Shown here piece after piece: positions 25,601-31,613 of a stretch of 60,000 nucleotides of DNA. The translations under genes were made by a program, and so were the position numbers. Origin of the DNA: Nematostella vectensis (Eukaryota > Cnidaria > Anthozoa > Actiniaria > Edwardsiidae). The notes beneath the pieces were generated by a model. That model was not told the DNA's origin. It was given only the letters and a program-made list of their open reading frames with translations, and ran no database searches. The stretch lies in assembly GCF_932526225.1 (NCBI RefSeq), contig NC_064041.1, positions 6,595,042-6,655,041 on the forward strand. The letters are read 5' to 3'. The number at the start of each line of letters is the position of its first letter. The first letter of the stretch is position 1.

Positions 25601-28600
25601 ATATTTGTAACATATAAAGAAACCGTTGTCGTTTTAGGGGTCTGGTACCGAGGAATTTTAGTATCTTTTCAGAAGCTTTCTCCATTGACTAAAGATGGTC
25701 ACAGTCACTTTTTTCTCTTCTGAATACAATTCATAAAGTTTGCGAAGCACCTGCGGAACGGCAGCCCTAAAAACGACTAGAATCGTGCAGGTTTTCCAAA
25801 TAAGGAATATATTAGTTTCCTTTTATGGAAGTGACCGCGTCTGGGAAAACGACAATTTTTCGCACTTGCCTTGTGTTTCCGATAATGTTGAAAGCTCCTT
25901 CTTCGATTTATACCGCGAATACGATGGAGATATCAAAGAATTATTTGGTAAATATGACGACTGATGATACGATGTTTTACGGGGTTTGCTTATCATGGCT
26001 TTCGAAGTTTGTCATTTGATAATAAAAGAACTCGGATAATTAAACTAGCCCCTCGCCTAAGGGCAAAGTGAAAGGTATTCAAACAGCCCAAATACCATTA
26101 CCTGACGATTGTACTGTAACGGTTTATAAACGCAATTGGGCGAAATAACTTTATAAAGGGAAGACAAACCAACCGAATTCTTAAAATGACGGGTTAATAA
26201 TAAGCATTCAGTAGATCTCTGTGTTATTTGATGAGACTTGTGTATAAAGGGAAATGTAAAATCAATCCGAATAATCTCATTTCTTTGCCCCGCTTCTCGG
26301 CCCTTCTAATATCAGACATAATTTTTTTTTTGATACTGGGTTTGCAATATTTTATATTTAGAGTCTATTTTTTACACAGAAATGTCCAGTCCAGAACTAT
26401 AACTATGATTGCAAATTAGTGCCCAAGAAATAAAACAAAATTGATTGCTACATCACACCCACAGAGGAGACACAGAGATTCTTTAGAAATCAGTGGGCTT
26501 CAGTGAATACTGCAGTGTACTTACATGCAGAAGCTATTGCTAGGAAGAAGCAGGAAATCATAAATTCTGTATAGTTCACTATATGTTAATACATGAGCAG
26601 TAATCTTTTCAGTAGCTATTATCATGGCCTTCACTTAGACCCAAATAGCTTACTGGGTATGTACCGACATGCAGCTCGGGGTGGGCACACGGGTTGTGCC
26701 CCTCCCACTCAACCACCAAAAAGTAGTCTTTTTTAAAATATACTTACTTCCCATAATATCTATGACTGCACATCCCCTCTACATCTAATTAGATTGCTTG
26801 TTATGGTTATCAAACTTCACCTTTCCTTTTCTTGACATACAATGCCTTTGTTAAATAATTTCTATTGTTTAATAAAATAAAGACTACAAACAATTTGTTT
26901 TTGTTCTATTTCTCTTATAAAACAAACAGAGAAACCATGAAACAAAGGGTTAATGATTAGCCAAGAAAGTGGCTGCAAAGTAAAGAGGGTCTTGCATAAA
27001 TCTGGCTTATGGAAAATGTGCAAACCGCCCCACTCAAATCTAAAAGAATATAGATTTAACCCTTGCAATTGAATGACCAACCAATCTATGAGCTCGAGCA
27101 CTTCACTTCTCCATGAGAACTTCTAGAATAAATAATAAAAAGAAGAGGCCTTTTGCATTGTTTTACTGACAGGAATTGTAATAGTGGTATTGTCGGCGTA
27201 CAATTATGGGCTTTCCCAAATTCAAGACATCCTTAAAATAATAAAAAGAAGAGGCCTAAGAATAGAGCCTTGGGAAACTCCACAACTTATCAGACAGGCA
27301 CCCATTAACACTTCACTGTTGAGACCGGTCATGGATGTAAGACTTTAATTTTTTAACCACTTTAATGTATTGTCTCGTATTCCATAGCATGATAATTTGC
27401 TAGGAAGAATTATCAAGAAAGACTGCAGGGTTTACGAGGCCCAGGTCAATATTGCTCGTCCAATCTAGTAGGGCATCAAGCTTTACTTGATGTAACAGTC
27501 GAGTGGCATGGGCGAAAGCCTGATTGGGATGCGGATAAGGGTTTGTTTGTAGGGATATATTCGTATAATTGCTGGAAAATGAGTCTTTGAAATAGCTACA
27601 ATGGGTAGTAACGGAGATGGGTCTATAGTTATTAGGATAATATTTCTCGTCTTTTTAAAAATTGGCAAAACCCTAGCCAGTTTCCAATCTTCGGCTAAAA
27701 TTCCTAAGTCCATGGACTTATAAGTAGAACAAAGCGTCTCAGCTTCTATATCTGATGCCTCCTTCAGAAGTATTTGGCTGGTATTTTATCCAGTTTTCAT
27801 AGCGGAAAGTAGCTTATTTACCGATTAATGGTAAACATATTATCAATCGGGAGTCGAGTCGAGTCGGGTCATGTAATTACGAAAAGATGTGCTGCTTTCA
27901 GGGAGATCTGTCAACAATCTTTTGGTCAACTGAAGTAAAGTGGGCATTATCTGAATTATTTAATGATAAAGAGAATAATAAAGAACATAAAACGCGTTTA
28001 GACTCCGACCGTGAAAAGCGAGGCTCTGAGACCCATAAAATTGTGAAAATCGAGACTTGGGACTTGCTTAAAAAAACGTCGAGATACCGAGAGTTTGCGA
28101 AACCTTTGCGAGACCTTTGAAATTTAAATTTCTCACCCATCGCTACCCCTATTGTTAAAAAACGAAGTCTCGTTTTTTGGTTGAGACCGGCCATTGCATT
28201 CTAAGGCTGAAAAGAGTATTCAAAAATACAATATCCAATGAATTATTAGGAAGAGAATAAAACAAATGATCAATAAATAAGGTTCATTATGAACCAGTTC
28301 GTTTCTGCGTTTTAGAATAAATCAGACTTATAGAATCAGAATATTTTCCTTCATCATAGCCTCGGTATGTCTTTAGCAATGTTCTTAAAATTTGGTGAAA
28401 TCTAAGGCTGGACGTTCTTTGAAAAAAAAAGTGTAACTTCATATTCGAGATTCCTAAGATTTTTGCCATGAAAGTTCTAATATGGCGGTAATTCTGTGGA
28501 ACGTTTTCTACCAATCGACTTTGACAATCTACATATACCACGGCGACGATATTTTTTATATATAAATGTTACTTACGCTACGGTGTTTTGTCCTGAAGAA

Positions 28601-28757
28601 TTCGATCTTGAGATTCTCGCAGATACAAGAAATTTATCCTCATTAACAGTCATTGTGCTTTCTACCCATCCAATATCCACAGCTAAAATAAAATATGAGA
28701 ATATATGTTTTTTTTAATATGTGACGACATCTCTTAGTTCCCCTACATTTTAAAAAG

Positions 28758-28796
<39 letters not shown>

Positions 28797-29515
28797 CCCC
28801 TCTCTCGTTATTTAAAAATTTTGATGCAAATATTGTTTTTCAAGTAGCACCTAAAGGAATACAGTTATGTGTCAAACTTAGATAAAGGCAAAGGTTAACG
28901 CGAAGTGGCTAAAAAAGTCAATCGTTAAAAATCGATATCAATACAAATCGATAAAAATCATCGAATCATTGATTACTTTAATCAATTGCAGGCTAAATAA
29001 CCTATAACATGGAAAACAGTTAAACAAAGTCAGGTCAAGTGAACTTGGTTATAGCTAGTCTTCACATCACCTCAAACATTCTAGTGACCACAGGGATGAT
29101 CGTGAAAACAACTACATATAAACTGGTATAAATAGGGAACATTGTATAGTTTAGTATCTCACTTGATAGTCACTTGATTGTAAACGTTGGTCGTAGACAA
29201 TTGTTATTGATTATACGTAGCACGATGTGTTAGTAAACGCTGTTATCGTGCATGCGATAAGTGGTAGTATACTTGTTTCGATATGACTAATATCTTGTGT
29301 TAATCTCCATGTTTTTTTTTTTTTTACTTTTTTTATTGATTTCACTTGGCCGGGGTTCATATCATGTTAACTCCAAGCTTTTAGGCATAATTGCCCTTTC
29401 CATGTTTGATTGTTTGTTTGTTTTTCCTACCTGAAGTATAAAACGGTCCAAGAAGAAGTATAATCAGAAAAGTGGACATCTTTCCTAGTTCGTCTCTGCG
29501 CTCACTTAGTGACAT
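1..29515 (-). CDS. Calx-beta tandem-repeat extracellular protein, 5' part of gene
   Basis: Multi-exon gene read on the minus strand, from a start codon at 29515 to beyond the left edge. It encodes a signal peptide and then at least eleven Calx-beta domains, about 1260 residues in frame in this window. Calx-beta domains are extracellular or cytosolic calcium-binding beta sandwiches; this one is extracellular by its signal peptide. Each C-half carries the family pattern of an acidic DD(D) run, then E-x-x-E-T-F and a V-x-L strand, and ends in D-x-D-K/R-G. Exons alternate N-half (phase 1 to 2) and C-half (phase 2 to 1), so each domain is a frame-neutral cassette. No transmembrane segment, VWD or GPCR part is visible, so ADGRV1-like receptor, sponge aggregation-factor-like protein or another Calx-beta matrix protein all remain possible. 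The fourth domain is broken (see 13089-13187). Confidence 0.85.
410..2260 (-). repeat. ~60-bp minisatellite derived from exon 21 tail and splice donor
   Basis: About thirty tandem units of roughly 58-62 bp. On the minus strand each unit reads like GGTCAGAGGGGAGAGAGT, then ATACCCGTCTCTTACAAG, GTACGTATTACC and an AT-rich spacer. The first three pieces match the last coding bases of exon 21, its GTACGT donor and the first intron bases. Units are 80-100 % alike by eye. The array fills almost the whole intron 21. Confidence 0.9.
2217..2325 (-). CDS. Calx-beta gene exon 21: domain 11 N-half
   Basis: 109-nt exon, acceptor TTGTTTCAG, donor GTACGT. It encodes MVGFINNAQSVNESQGYAKV and then CVMVVKGERDIPVSYK. 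The last ~40 nt of this exon and the donor are the founder-like copy of the minisatellite that fills the following intron. Confidence 0.85.
2673..2917 (-). CDS. Calx-beta gene exon 20: domain 10 C-half
   Basis: 245-nt exon, acceptor CCAATAG, donor GTATGT. It encodes SSAIDSRDFPRVV, VTDELLVEYLEQFDIVL and IINDDHG. The terminal Lys/Arg of D-x-D-K-G is His here. Confidence 0.85.
2918..4071 (-). other. Calx-beta gene intron 19
   Basis: Non-coding. It holds a 246-bp TTAA-flanked inverted-repeat element (3228-3473) and otherwise AT-rich sequence. A minus-strand open frame at 3840-4055 has no splice context or motif. Confidence 0.6.
3224..3477. mobile_element. MITE copy A, TTAA target site
   Basis: Inverted ends AGCCGCATTGTCACC and GGTGACAATGCGGCT enclose 246 bp, with TTAA directly on both sides (3224-3227, 3474-3477). 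The inner arms also pair (ACTTCCGG with CCGGAAGT). There is no ORF. TTAA duplication is typical of piggyBac-type transposition. A sister copy of equal length lies at 15208-15453. Confidence 0.85.
4072..4177 (-). CDS. Calx-beta gene exon 19: domain 10 N-half
   Basis: 106-nt exon, acceptor CTTTCAAG, donor GTGAGT. It encodes TLELVERSVSLEEGQGAVKL and then TVRLLGKTLIPVYY. Confidence 0.85.
5044..5115 (-). repeat. Partial duplicate of the exon 18 3' end with its donor
   Basis: About 70 bp on the minus strand repeats the last part of exon 18: it encodes KNETIITIYNDDNG and then a GTAAGC donor. The upstream part (TKPKTNSHE) is related to TPNKTKPIVK in exon 18. A possible phase-2 acceptor (AATCAG) lies just upstream. 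It is a decayed exon tail or an alternative mini-exon. Confidence 0.65.
5178..5587 (-). CDS. Calx-beta gene exon 18: domain 9 C-half with glycosylation-rich insert
   Basis: 410-nt exon, acceptor AATTTTAG, donor GTAAGT. The normal C-half elements (MTDDDFLEYNETFKIVL, IYNDDNG) are preceded by an insert of about 45-60 residues with three Cys, many Thr, Tyr and Pro, and six N-x-S/T sequons (NYT, NTT, NTT, NTT, NST, NYT). The insert sits in the loop that normally holds the DGTA-G-DF motif. 106 + 410 nt remains in frame. Confidence 0.88.
5811..5913. repeat. Dispersed palindromic element, copy 1
   Basis: Contains GTTCTTAGAAAG, AACCCAGGGATGAAT, TTATCCAATCAAA and GGGTTAGCGC. Related sequences lie at 9422-9542 and 32588-32704. 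The CCCAGGGATGAAT and ATTCATCCCTGGG parts are mutual reverse complements, as in a small fold-back transposon. Confidence 0.6.
6035..6140 (-). CDS. Calx-beta gene exon 17: domain 9 N-half
   Basis: 106-nt exon, acceptor AATTACAG, donor GTAGGT. It encodes NIGIKHVEYNLTEADCHIVV and then TLEKTPNTEVDITV. Confidence 0.82.
6242..6486 (-). CDS. Calx-beta gene exon 16: domain 8 C-half
   Basis: 245-nt exon, acceptor TTTTTACAG, donor GTAAAC. It encodes EKADYSLADGQAV, LKDDMNAEWPETFHVNM and IVDDVDKG. The usual DGTA loop is replaced by an N-rich stretch (MANNSLSEK), so the domain is divergent. Confidence 0.85.
7288..7390 (-). CDS. Calx-beta gene exon 15: domain 8 N-half
   Basis: 103-nt exon, acceptor TTTCCAG, donor GTATGT. 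It encodes NVTFNETLYTFNEGEGAVLK and then FGCSGNNDIDMNF. It is the shortest N-half. Confidence 0.8.
7458..7693 (-). CDS. Calx-beta gene exon 14: domain 7 C-half
   Basis: 236-nt exon, acceptor CATACAG, donor GTAATT. It encodes LTSVDGTATASSGDFPELTG, VDDILENDETFKVKL and IWNEDRG, with sequons at NET and NVT. Confidence 0.9.
7694..8985 (-). other. Calx-beta gene intron 13
   Basis: Non-coding. The palindrome-like motif AGTTGTCAACTA (or its complement) appears near 7911, 8162 and 8347, the last two within GTTATAGTTGTCAACTA. This suggests remnants of a short inverted-repeat element. No ORF with splice context was seen. Confidence 0.45.
8986..9100 (-). CDS. Calx-beta gene exon 13: domain 7 N-half
   Basis: 115-nt exon, acceptor TTTAAAG, donor GTAAGT. 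It encodes IFELSPTAYELYEDTGEVNV and then RITKAGKATLPEHVLTI. Confidence 0.85.
9101..10925 (-). other. Calx-beta gene intron 12
   Basis: Non-coding. It holds the dispersed palindromic element at 9422-9542 and one copy of a CGCGCG-containing unit near 9603 that recurs three times at 33325-33418. Nothing else was recognised. Confidence 0.5.
9422..9542. repeat. Dispersed palindromic element, copy 2
   Basis: Starts CCGGTTCCTAGAAATCAGG and ends near GAAACCGGCCC, with ATTCATCCCTGGGTTAA inside. The ends are approximately inverted. It resembles copies at 5811 and 32588. Confidence 0.6.
10926..11173 (-). CDS. Calx-beta gene exon 12: domain 6 C-half
   Basis: 248-nt exon, acceptor TTCCTTAG, donor GTAATT. 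It encodes VTITDGTAMMGATSPADY, LFDDDIVELNKTFTVTL and IVNDDKG. 109 + 248 nt is an exact multiple of three. Confidence 0.9.
11663..11771 (-). CDS. Calx-beta gene exon 11: domain 6 N-half
   Basis: 109-nt exon, acceptor GCTTTCAG, donor GTAAGT. It encodes SFGFKSPTLEVNEGAGTADI and then VVTKANATQSVTLKV. Confidence 0.85.
12126..12470 (-). CDS. Calx-beta gene exon 10: complete domain 5 in one exon
   Basis: 345-nt exon (115 codons), phase 1 to 1, acceptor CTTCTAG, donor GTAAGA. It reads TYQFKQTALTVNEDVEAVTL, then SDGSAVGGEDF, ITDDTIVEAAQKFKVAL and IIDNDIKG. It is an N-half and a C-half without the intron found in every other domain, so the intron was lost here or the two-exon layout was gained elsewhere. 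Confidence 0.9.
12640..12935. repeat. (CCACCG)n hexanucleotide array
   Basis: About 270 bp of nearly pure CCACCG units with a few late variants (CTACCG, CAACGC), grading into CCACCACC. It lies in intron 9 between the broken exon (13089) and exon 10 (12470). All six frames are open and give low-complexity HR, PP, GG, VA or WR runs, which I do not take as genes. Confidence 0.97.
12944..13037. repeat. (CAT)n trinucleotide array
   Basis: About 30 CAT units with single TTG interruptions near the right end, directly beside the CCACCG array. It begins about 50 bp intron-ward of the donor at 13088. Confidence 0.97.
13089..13187 (-). pseudogene. Broken C-half exon of Calx-beta domain 4
   Basis: Between acceptor TTCTACAG and donor GTAAGG lie 99 nt, where intact partners have 197-410 nt. 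In the phase delivered by exon 8 the start reads VVMTGG, matching C-half starts. A different frame reads SSQVVWGASQECVVTIKDMD and ends DKG, matching C-half ends. The two ends are joined by an internal deletion of roughly 40 codons plus a one-base shift (99 nt is 0 mod 3, but 2 mod 3 is needed). Splicing it in would shift the frame downstream. Either this is an assembly error, or the domain-4 exon pair is skipped, which keeps frame. Confidence 0.6.
13482..13740. repeat. Tandem duplication, ~120-130-bp unit
   Basis: GACCTTCGGC(A/G)TGGCACACC starts units at 13482 and 13613, with a third partial start near 13732. Each copy holds a C homopolymer (13528 and 13663 areas) and ATGGCGCTAGGGGAACACGT. 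It is intronic in the Calx-beta gene. Confidence 0.85.
14073..14178 (-). CDS. Calx-beta gene exon 8: domain 4 N-half
   Basis: 106-nt exon, acceptor TCAACAG, donor GTATGA. It encodes TFTFAEATYEVAEEAGTLDV and then MIKQETATEMNIEIK. Normal in length and phase, but its C-half partner at 13089-13187 is defective. Confidence 0.8.
14357..14601 (-). CDS. Calx-beta gene exon 7: domain 3 C-half
   Basis: 245-nt exon, acceptor TATTTCAG, donor GTGATG. It encodes AGTAGELDYKKLTG, KPDDIPENTEQFVVEL and ITDTDKG. The donor GT is the first of a run of GAT repeats (CAT on the plus strand), so the 5' splice site is embedded in a microsatellite. Confidence 0.88.
14602..16680 (-). other. Calx-beta gene intron 6
   Basis: Non-coding. 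It contains MITE copy B (15208-15453). A minus-strand open frame at 16343-16672 has no splice-compatible boundaries and no motif I recognise. Confidence 0.5.
15204..15457. mobile_element. MITE copy B, TTAA target site
   Basis: Same 246-bp element as copy A in the same orientation. TTAA lies at 15204-15207 and 15454-15457, with terminal AGCCGCATTGTCACC and GGTGACAATGCGGCT. The interior is similar by eye with scattered substitutions. Confidence 0.85.
16681..16786 (-). CDS. Calx-beta gene exon 6: domain 3 N-half
   Basis: 106-nt exon, acceptor TATTACAG, donor GTAAGT. It encodes FVGPATRTVTEDVGKVTLTV and then KQTRNGPYDKTLTVG, with phase 1 to 2. Confidence 0.85.
16815..17745. repeat. Compound array: ~115-bp higher-order units, then ~24-bp units
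   Basis: Between about 16815 and 17250 a ~115-bp unit containing TTTCAGTCATGGTTAT and CTCATTGTGGTCATGATC recurs three to four times. From about 17270 to 17740 it gives way to short units around CGTGATTGCGGTCGTGAT with ATTGAT insertions. All are built from GATTGCGGTCGT-like words. Plus-strand frames give Ile/Val/Ala runs; I regard these as repeat translation. Confidence 0.9.
17799..18028 (-). CDS. Calx-beta gene exon 5: domain 2 C-half
   Basis: 230-nt exon, acceptor CCACAG, donor GTAACG. It encodes CTATGDTATSGTDFTVV, then INDSLVEGEEKFKISI, and ends IEDDDRG. Together with exon 4 it gives 112 codons in frame. Confidence 0.9.
18029..19282 (-). other. Calx-beta gene intron 4
   Basis: Non-coding, with one short inverted-repeat element (18574-18774) and no other recognised content. 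Confidence 0.5.
18574..18774. mobile_element. MITE with GGTTGGTTCT termini
   Basis: Left end GGTTGGTTCTAACTTGGACG and right end complementary to GGTTGGTTCTCACTAGGACG, 201 bp apart, flanked on both sides by TAAA. The interior is rich in GCGCTTGCGCTT and its complement, so the whole unit can fold back. There is no ORF. Confidence 0.8.
19283..19388 (-). CDS. Calx-beta gene exon 4: domain 2 N-half
   Basis: 106-nt exon, acceptor TTTTCAG, donor GTAAGT, phase 1 to 2. It encodes KFSIEPKGSITEGQVYEAVI followed by REQCEGCDATIEL. This N-half carries two cysteines (C-E-G-C), which the other N-halves mostly lack. Confidence 0.85.
19463..19805. repeat. 42-bp minisatellite, ~8 units
   Basis: Units read GGGACGGAAAGACAAGGACC, then GAGAAGCGTCATTGTCACCA and two more bases. 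The unit is 42 bp, so 14 codons, and frames on both strands stay open through the array. Units differ by one or two bases. It lies in intron 3 about 75 bp upstream of exon 4. Confidence 0.95.
19968..20150. mobile_element. Diverged, truncated relative of the TTAA MITE
   Basis: Shares ACTTCCGG, CCGACGG, AAGACAAAATAAT, ATTTAACAGGCCAT, CTCAAAGAAA and GACACAGTGCTTT in the same order as the 246-bp MITE copies. The terminal AGCCGCATTGTCACC and the right end are missing. Confidence 0.65.
20828..20953. repeat. Fold-back element with 19-bp perfect arms
   Basis: CATCCTCGGGGACCCAGGG at 20828 is matched by its exact reverse complement ending at 20953, about 88 bp apart. There is no ORF. It is probably a small non-autonomous transposon. 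Confidence 0.75.
21012..21736. repeat. (GGTAT)n pentanucleotide satellite with GGTAC blocks
   Basis: About 720 bp of GGTAT units, with organised runs of GGTAC between about 21245 and 21545 and single variants (GGCAT, GTATT, GGTGT). It ends a few bases before the donor of exon 3 (21744), so in the transcript an ACCAT-type repeat starts right after the 5' splice site. Long frames of YGMVW or IPYHT type are repeat translation. Confidence 0.97.
21745..21965 (-). CDS. Calx-beta gene exon 3: domain 1 C-half
   Basis: 221-nt exon, acceptor CTCACAG and donor GTGAGT. It contains EEGKDYGTT, FDDDDVEETETFQLIL and the terminal NMDDKG, the canonical C-half layout. The donor is followed within about ten bases by the GGTAT satellite. 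Confidence 0.9.
22565..22745. repeat. (ATTC)n / (ATTT)n tetranucleotide array
   Basis: About 23 ATTC units followed by about 12 ATTT units and a mixed tail, preceded by a short (TA)n at 22546-22563. Confidence 0.97.
27140..27740 (-). pseudogene. Degenerate non-LTR retrotransposon reverse transcriptase
   Basis: Minus-strand reading frames with stops and shifts give, in the right order, DWKLARVLPIFKK (27690 area), GLVNPAVFLD (27430 area), KSYIHDRSQQ and SVNGCLS (27310-27350), GVSQGSILRPLLF (27250-27290) and YADNTTITIP (27180-27200). These match the RT block with the GVPQGSILGPLLF and YADD motifs; the second catalytic Asp of YADD is Asn here. It lies in the same orientation as the host gene and is clearly dead. 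Confidence 0.85.
28577..28682 (-). CDS. Calx-beta gene exon 2: domain 1 N-half
   Basis: 106-nt exon between a TTTTAG acceptor and a GTAAGT donor, phase 1 to 2. It encodes VDIGWVESTMTVNEDKF followed by a V-x-A-x-I strand, the usual start of a Calx-beta domain. It is separated from its C-half by a 6.6-kb intron. Confidence 0.8.
28757..28796. repeat. (CT)n dinucleotide run
   Basis: About 18 CT units ending in a TTTCTTTCCCC tail, just left of exon 2's intron boundary. Confidence 0.95.
29431..29515 (-). CDS. Calx-beta gene exon 1: signal peptide
   Basis: Two in-frame Met codons lie at 29515 and 29479. After the second comes a hydrophobic run (STFLIILLLGPFYTS), typical of a secretory signal. The exon ends with a phase-1 G before the donor GTAGG. 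The downstream Met gives the more compact signal peptide; the upstream Met adds twelve polar residues. Confidence 0.8.
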
Positions 29516-30759
29516 GGTCTCTAATGATGTATAATGGATAAAACGATATATTGTATTCGTTGCTGCTTATGAACACGCACTAAACAAATTTACATACTTT
29601 TACACGCCCCAAGCTATTACTCCTTCGTCGAATTTCTTGATATATACAACACAGCAGAGAACGAATTGTTCACCAAAATTTTTCTAAGTGCTAACAAGAA
29701 TCCGATTTTTTTGTTAAAATACTCGTTATTTTCTTCAAACAATGGTGCTTCTTTATCTTAATGCATTATTAATCTCACCTGAGGTGTAACTAAATATACG
29801 CCTATTTTAAATAAGGTTGCAGCTTGGAGAATCTTTGTATCGTAACCCAAAGTGCATCATGGGCATCAAGTAAATAAGCAAATAAAAGTAAAGGTTTCAA
29901 AAGCTTTAGAATTCTTGTCTATGTTCTTATAATCATCCACACGACTTTCAGATACAAGAATCACGAGGATTCAGCTGTGTAAACGCTACCTAGAATCATC
30001 GCGGGTTACGACAAATGGATTTTCGGGTTCAACCTTTTTTGAAATAGGTGATAAAAACAAACGCTAGCTTTAATGACTATAATCGAACAGTAGATGCCAC
30101 TTTAAAATATCTTGACATTGTTTACTATTGCACCAAAAGCTTCGTATCGATTTATTTTCGCATTCGTCAGTATGCCAGTATGCTAACGCACAAGCTCTTC
30201 ATTTCAAGACACTTTTAGTGATCAAGCCTTCCAGAATATGAAACTAAAGAAGCATTTGATTTCAGGAGCCTCTTCGGCAAACTCAATGACAAACTCAAAA
30301 GTCATGTCTTGCTTCAGTGACTTCATATGGGTGCTATCTGTTATCACAAGAAAAGACTCGTCCCTTATTTCCCAGACATAAAAGCAAATTTTTAATAAAA
30401 TGAAATTTGAGAAATCTTGGCAACTACGATATTCAGCCCCGTTTGCTCGATTTTTTTTGACGGTTCAGGTTCATAAGTCTCTGATGGTGTATTATTGATG
30501 AATGATCAAGATTCACAAAGCATTTCAAGGTTCTGACTCTTAACACACACATGTTATATTCATATTTATAGTTTGCACCGAAGACAGATGCAACAATAAC
30601 AGACTTTTGTGTCCCTGTCAATACTGACTAATGTTTCTACGCTTTCTTAACCATTGAAGATCCGAATTGTAAAGTGAACCCTGGAGGCCTTTTAGAATGA
30701 GGCTTAAAAGCATTCCTCCGATTTCTTCACCATGACATGAAACGATCCGAACAAAAAAA

Positions 30760-31015
30760 AATCCAGCCAACTAAGTTAGTCAGTAGTCTAATGTAAAAAA
30801 GAAAATGCTTTGATCTCTCCATAAGTTCTCGGAGGCGAAATAACTTTAGTATTGTGCTTCCAATAATACAAAAAAAATCCAGTCAACTAAGTTAGTCAGT
30901 AGTCTAATGTTTGGCCTTTATGGCTAATTGTGGCAAAAAAAAAAAAAAAAAAAAGAAAAGAAAATGCTTTGATCTCTCCATAAGTTCTCGGAGGCGAAAT
31001 AACATTAGTAATAAT
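30760..31015. repeat. Direct duplication with an A-tailed insertion in the second copy
   Basis: The block ATCCAG(C/T)CAACTAAGTTAG, then TCAGTAGTCTAATGT, AAAATGCTTTGATCTCTCC and GAGGCGAAATAAC occurs twice. In the second copy about 45 bp (TTTGGCCTTTATGGCTAATT, then GTGGC and ~20 A) is inserted between TCTAATGT and the rest, as from a small A-tailed insertion. Confidence 0.85.
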
Positions 31016-31471
31016 ACAAAAACAAAACAAAACAAAAAACAGGTTTAAGCTTCTACCGAAGTAAGTATATCAAAGATTTATTCTCGTCATGCAAAAAAAA
31101 CGTGGGTTACTTTCAGATTGAGGATCTCAATATTTCCCTTTTATACAATATACGTTGAGATTTATCACATATTTGCTGAAAACATGAACGGAAGAAAGAT
31201 AGATATAAAAAGGAATTCATATTGGGGTTTGGCTCAATGACAAAGGGGGAGGGAGTATTTTTTTGTTACATACGGCTTACTGGAAGCCAAAAGAATGGGG
31301 GGGGGGGATGGTTAAACCCCCTAAACTCTCCCCCTGTTTCTTGACACTCACATTAGAAACTCGTTTTTTCCTGATGTGGACCTGACCGGACGGTGAACCT
31401 ACTGTTAAACGATTAAGATAGTTGGCGAAGACCAAACTTTCTTAACTATCACTAGAATTCTAGCCAGCTCC

Positions 31472-31613
31472 CATTCGGAAATGTTTTATTTTCGAATATT
31501 GGGAATTCTGTGGCGCGCGCGAGAGCCGAGTTGCAATGGGGCGAGGGTGCCAAGAAGTGATTTCTGTGCGATCCATAGAATTCCCAATATTCGAAAACAA
31601 AACATTTCCGAAT
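31472..31613. repeat. Fold-back element, ~37-bp arms
   Basis: ATTCGGAAATGTTTT and TTCGAATATTGGGAATTCT at 31473-31509 pair with AGAATTCCCAATATTCGAA and AAACATTTCCGAAT at 31577-31613, with about 67 bp between. Confidence 0.8.

Larger units (their letters stand above)
21966..28576 (-). other. Calx-beta gene intron 2 (6.6 kb)
   Basis: Largest intron. It holds the ATTC array (22565-22745), a decayed retrotransposon (27140-27740), recurrent ATGTTACAAAAAGGAAC-like words (22935, 23531, related in 22775 and 23710) and two related AT-rich blocks with GCGATGGG and CCGAGAC words (22045-22170 and 28000-28140). Open frames at 24323-24890 and 25740-25964 look protein-like in places but have no recognised motif. 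Confidence 0.5.

Noticed and set aside
25740-26019. Plus-strand frames ending FFDLYREYDGDIKELFGKYDD and a neighbouring one
   Set aside because: They look protein-like but have no splice sites, motif or homologue I can name, and lie antisense in an intron.
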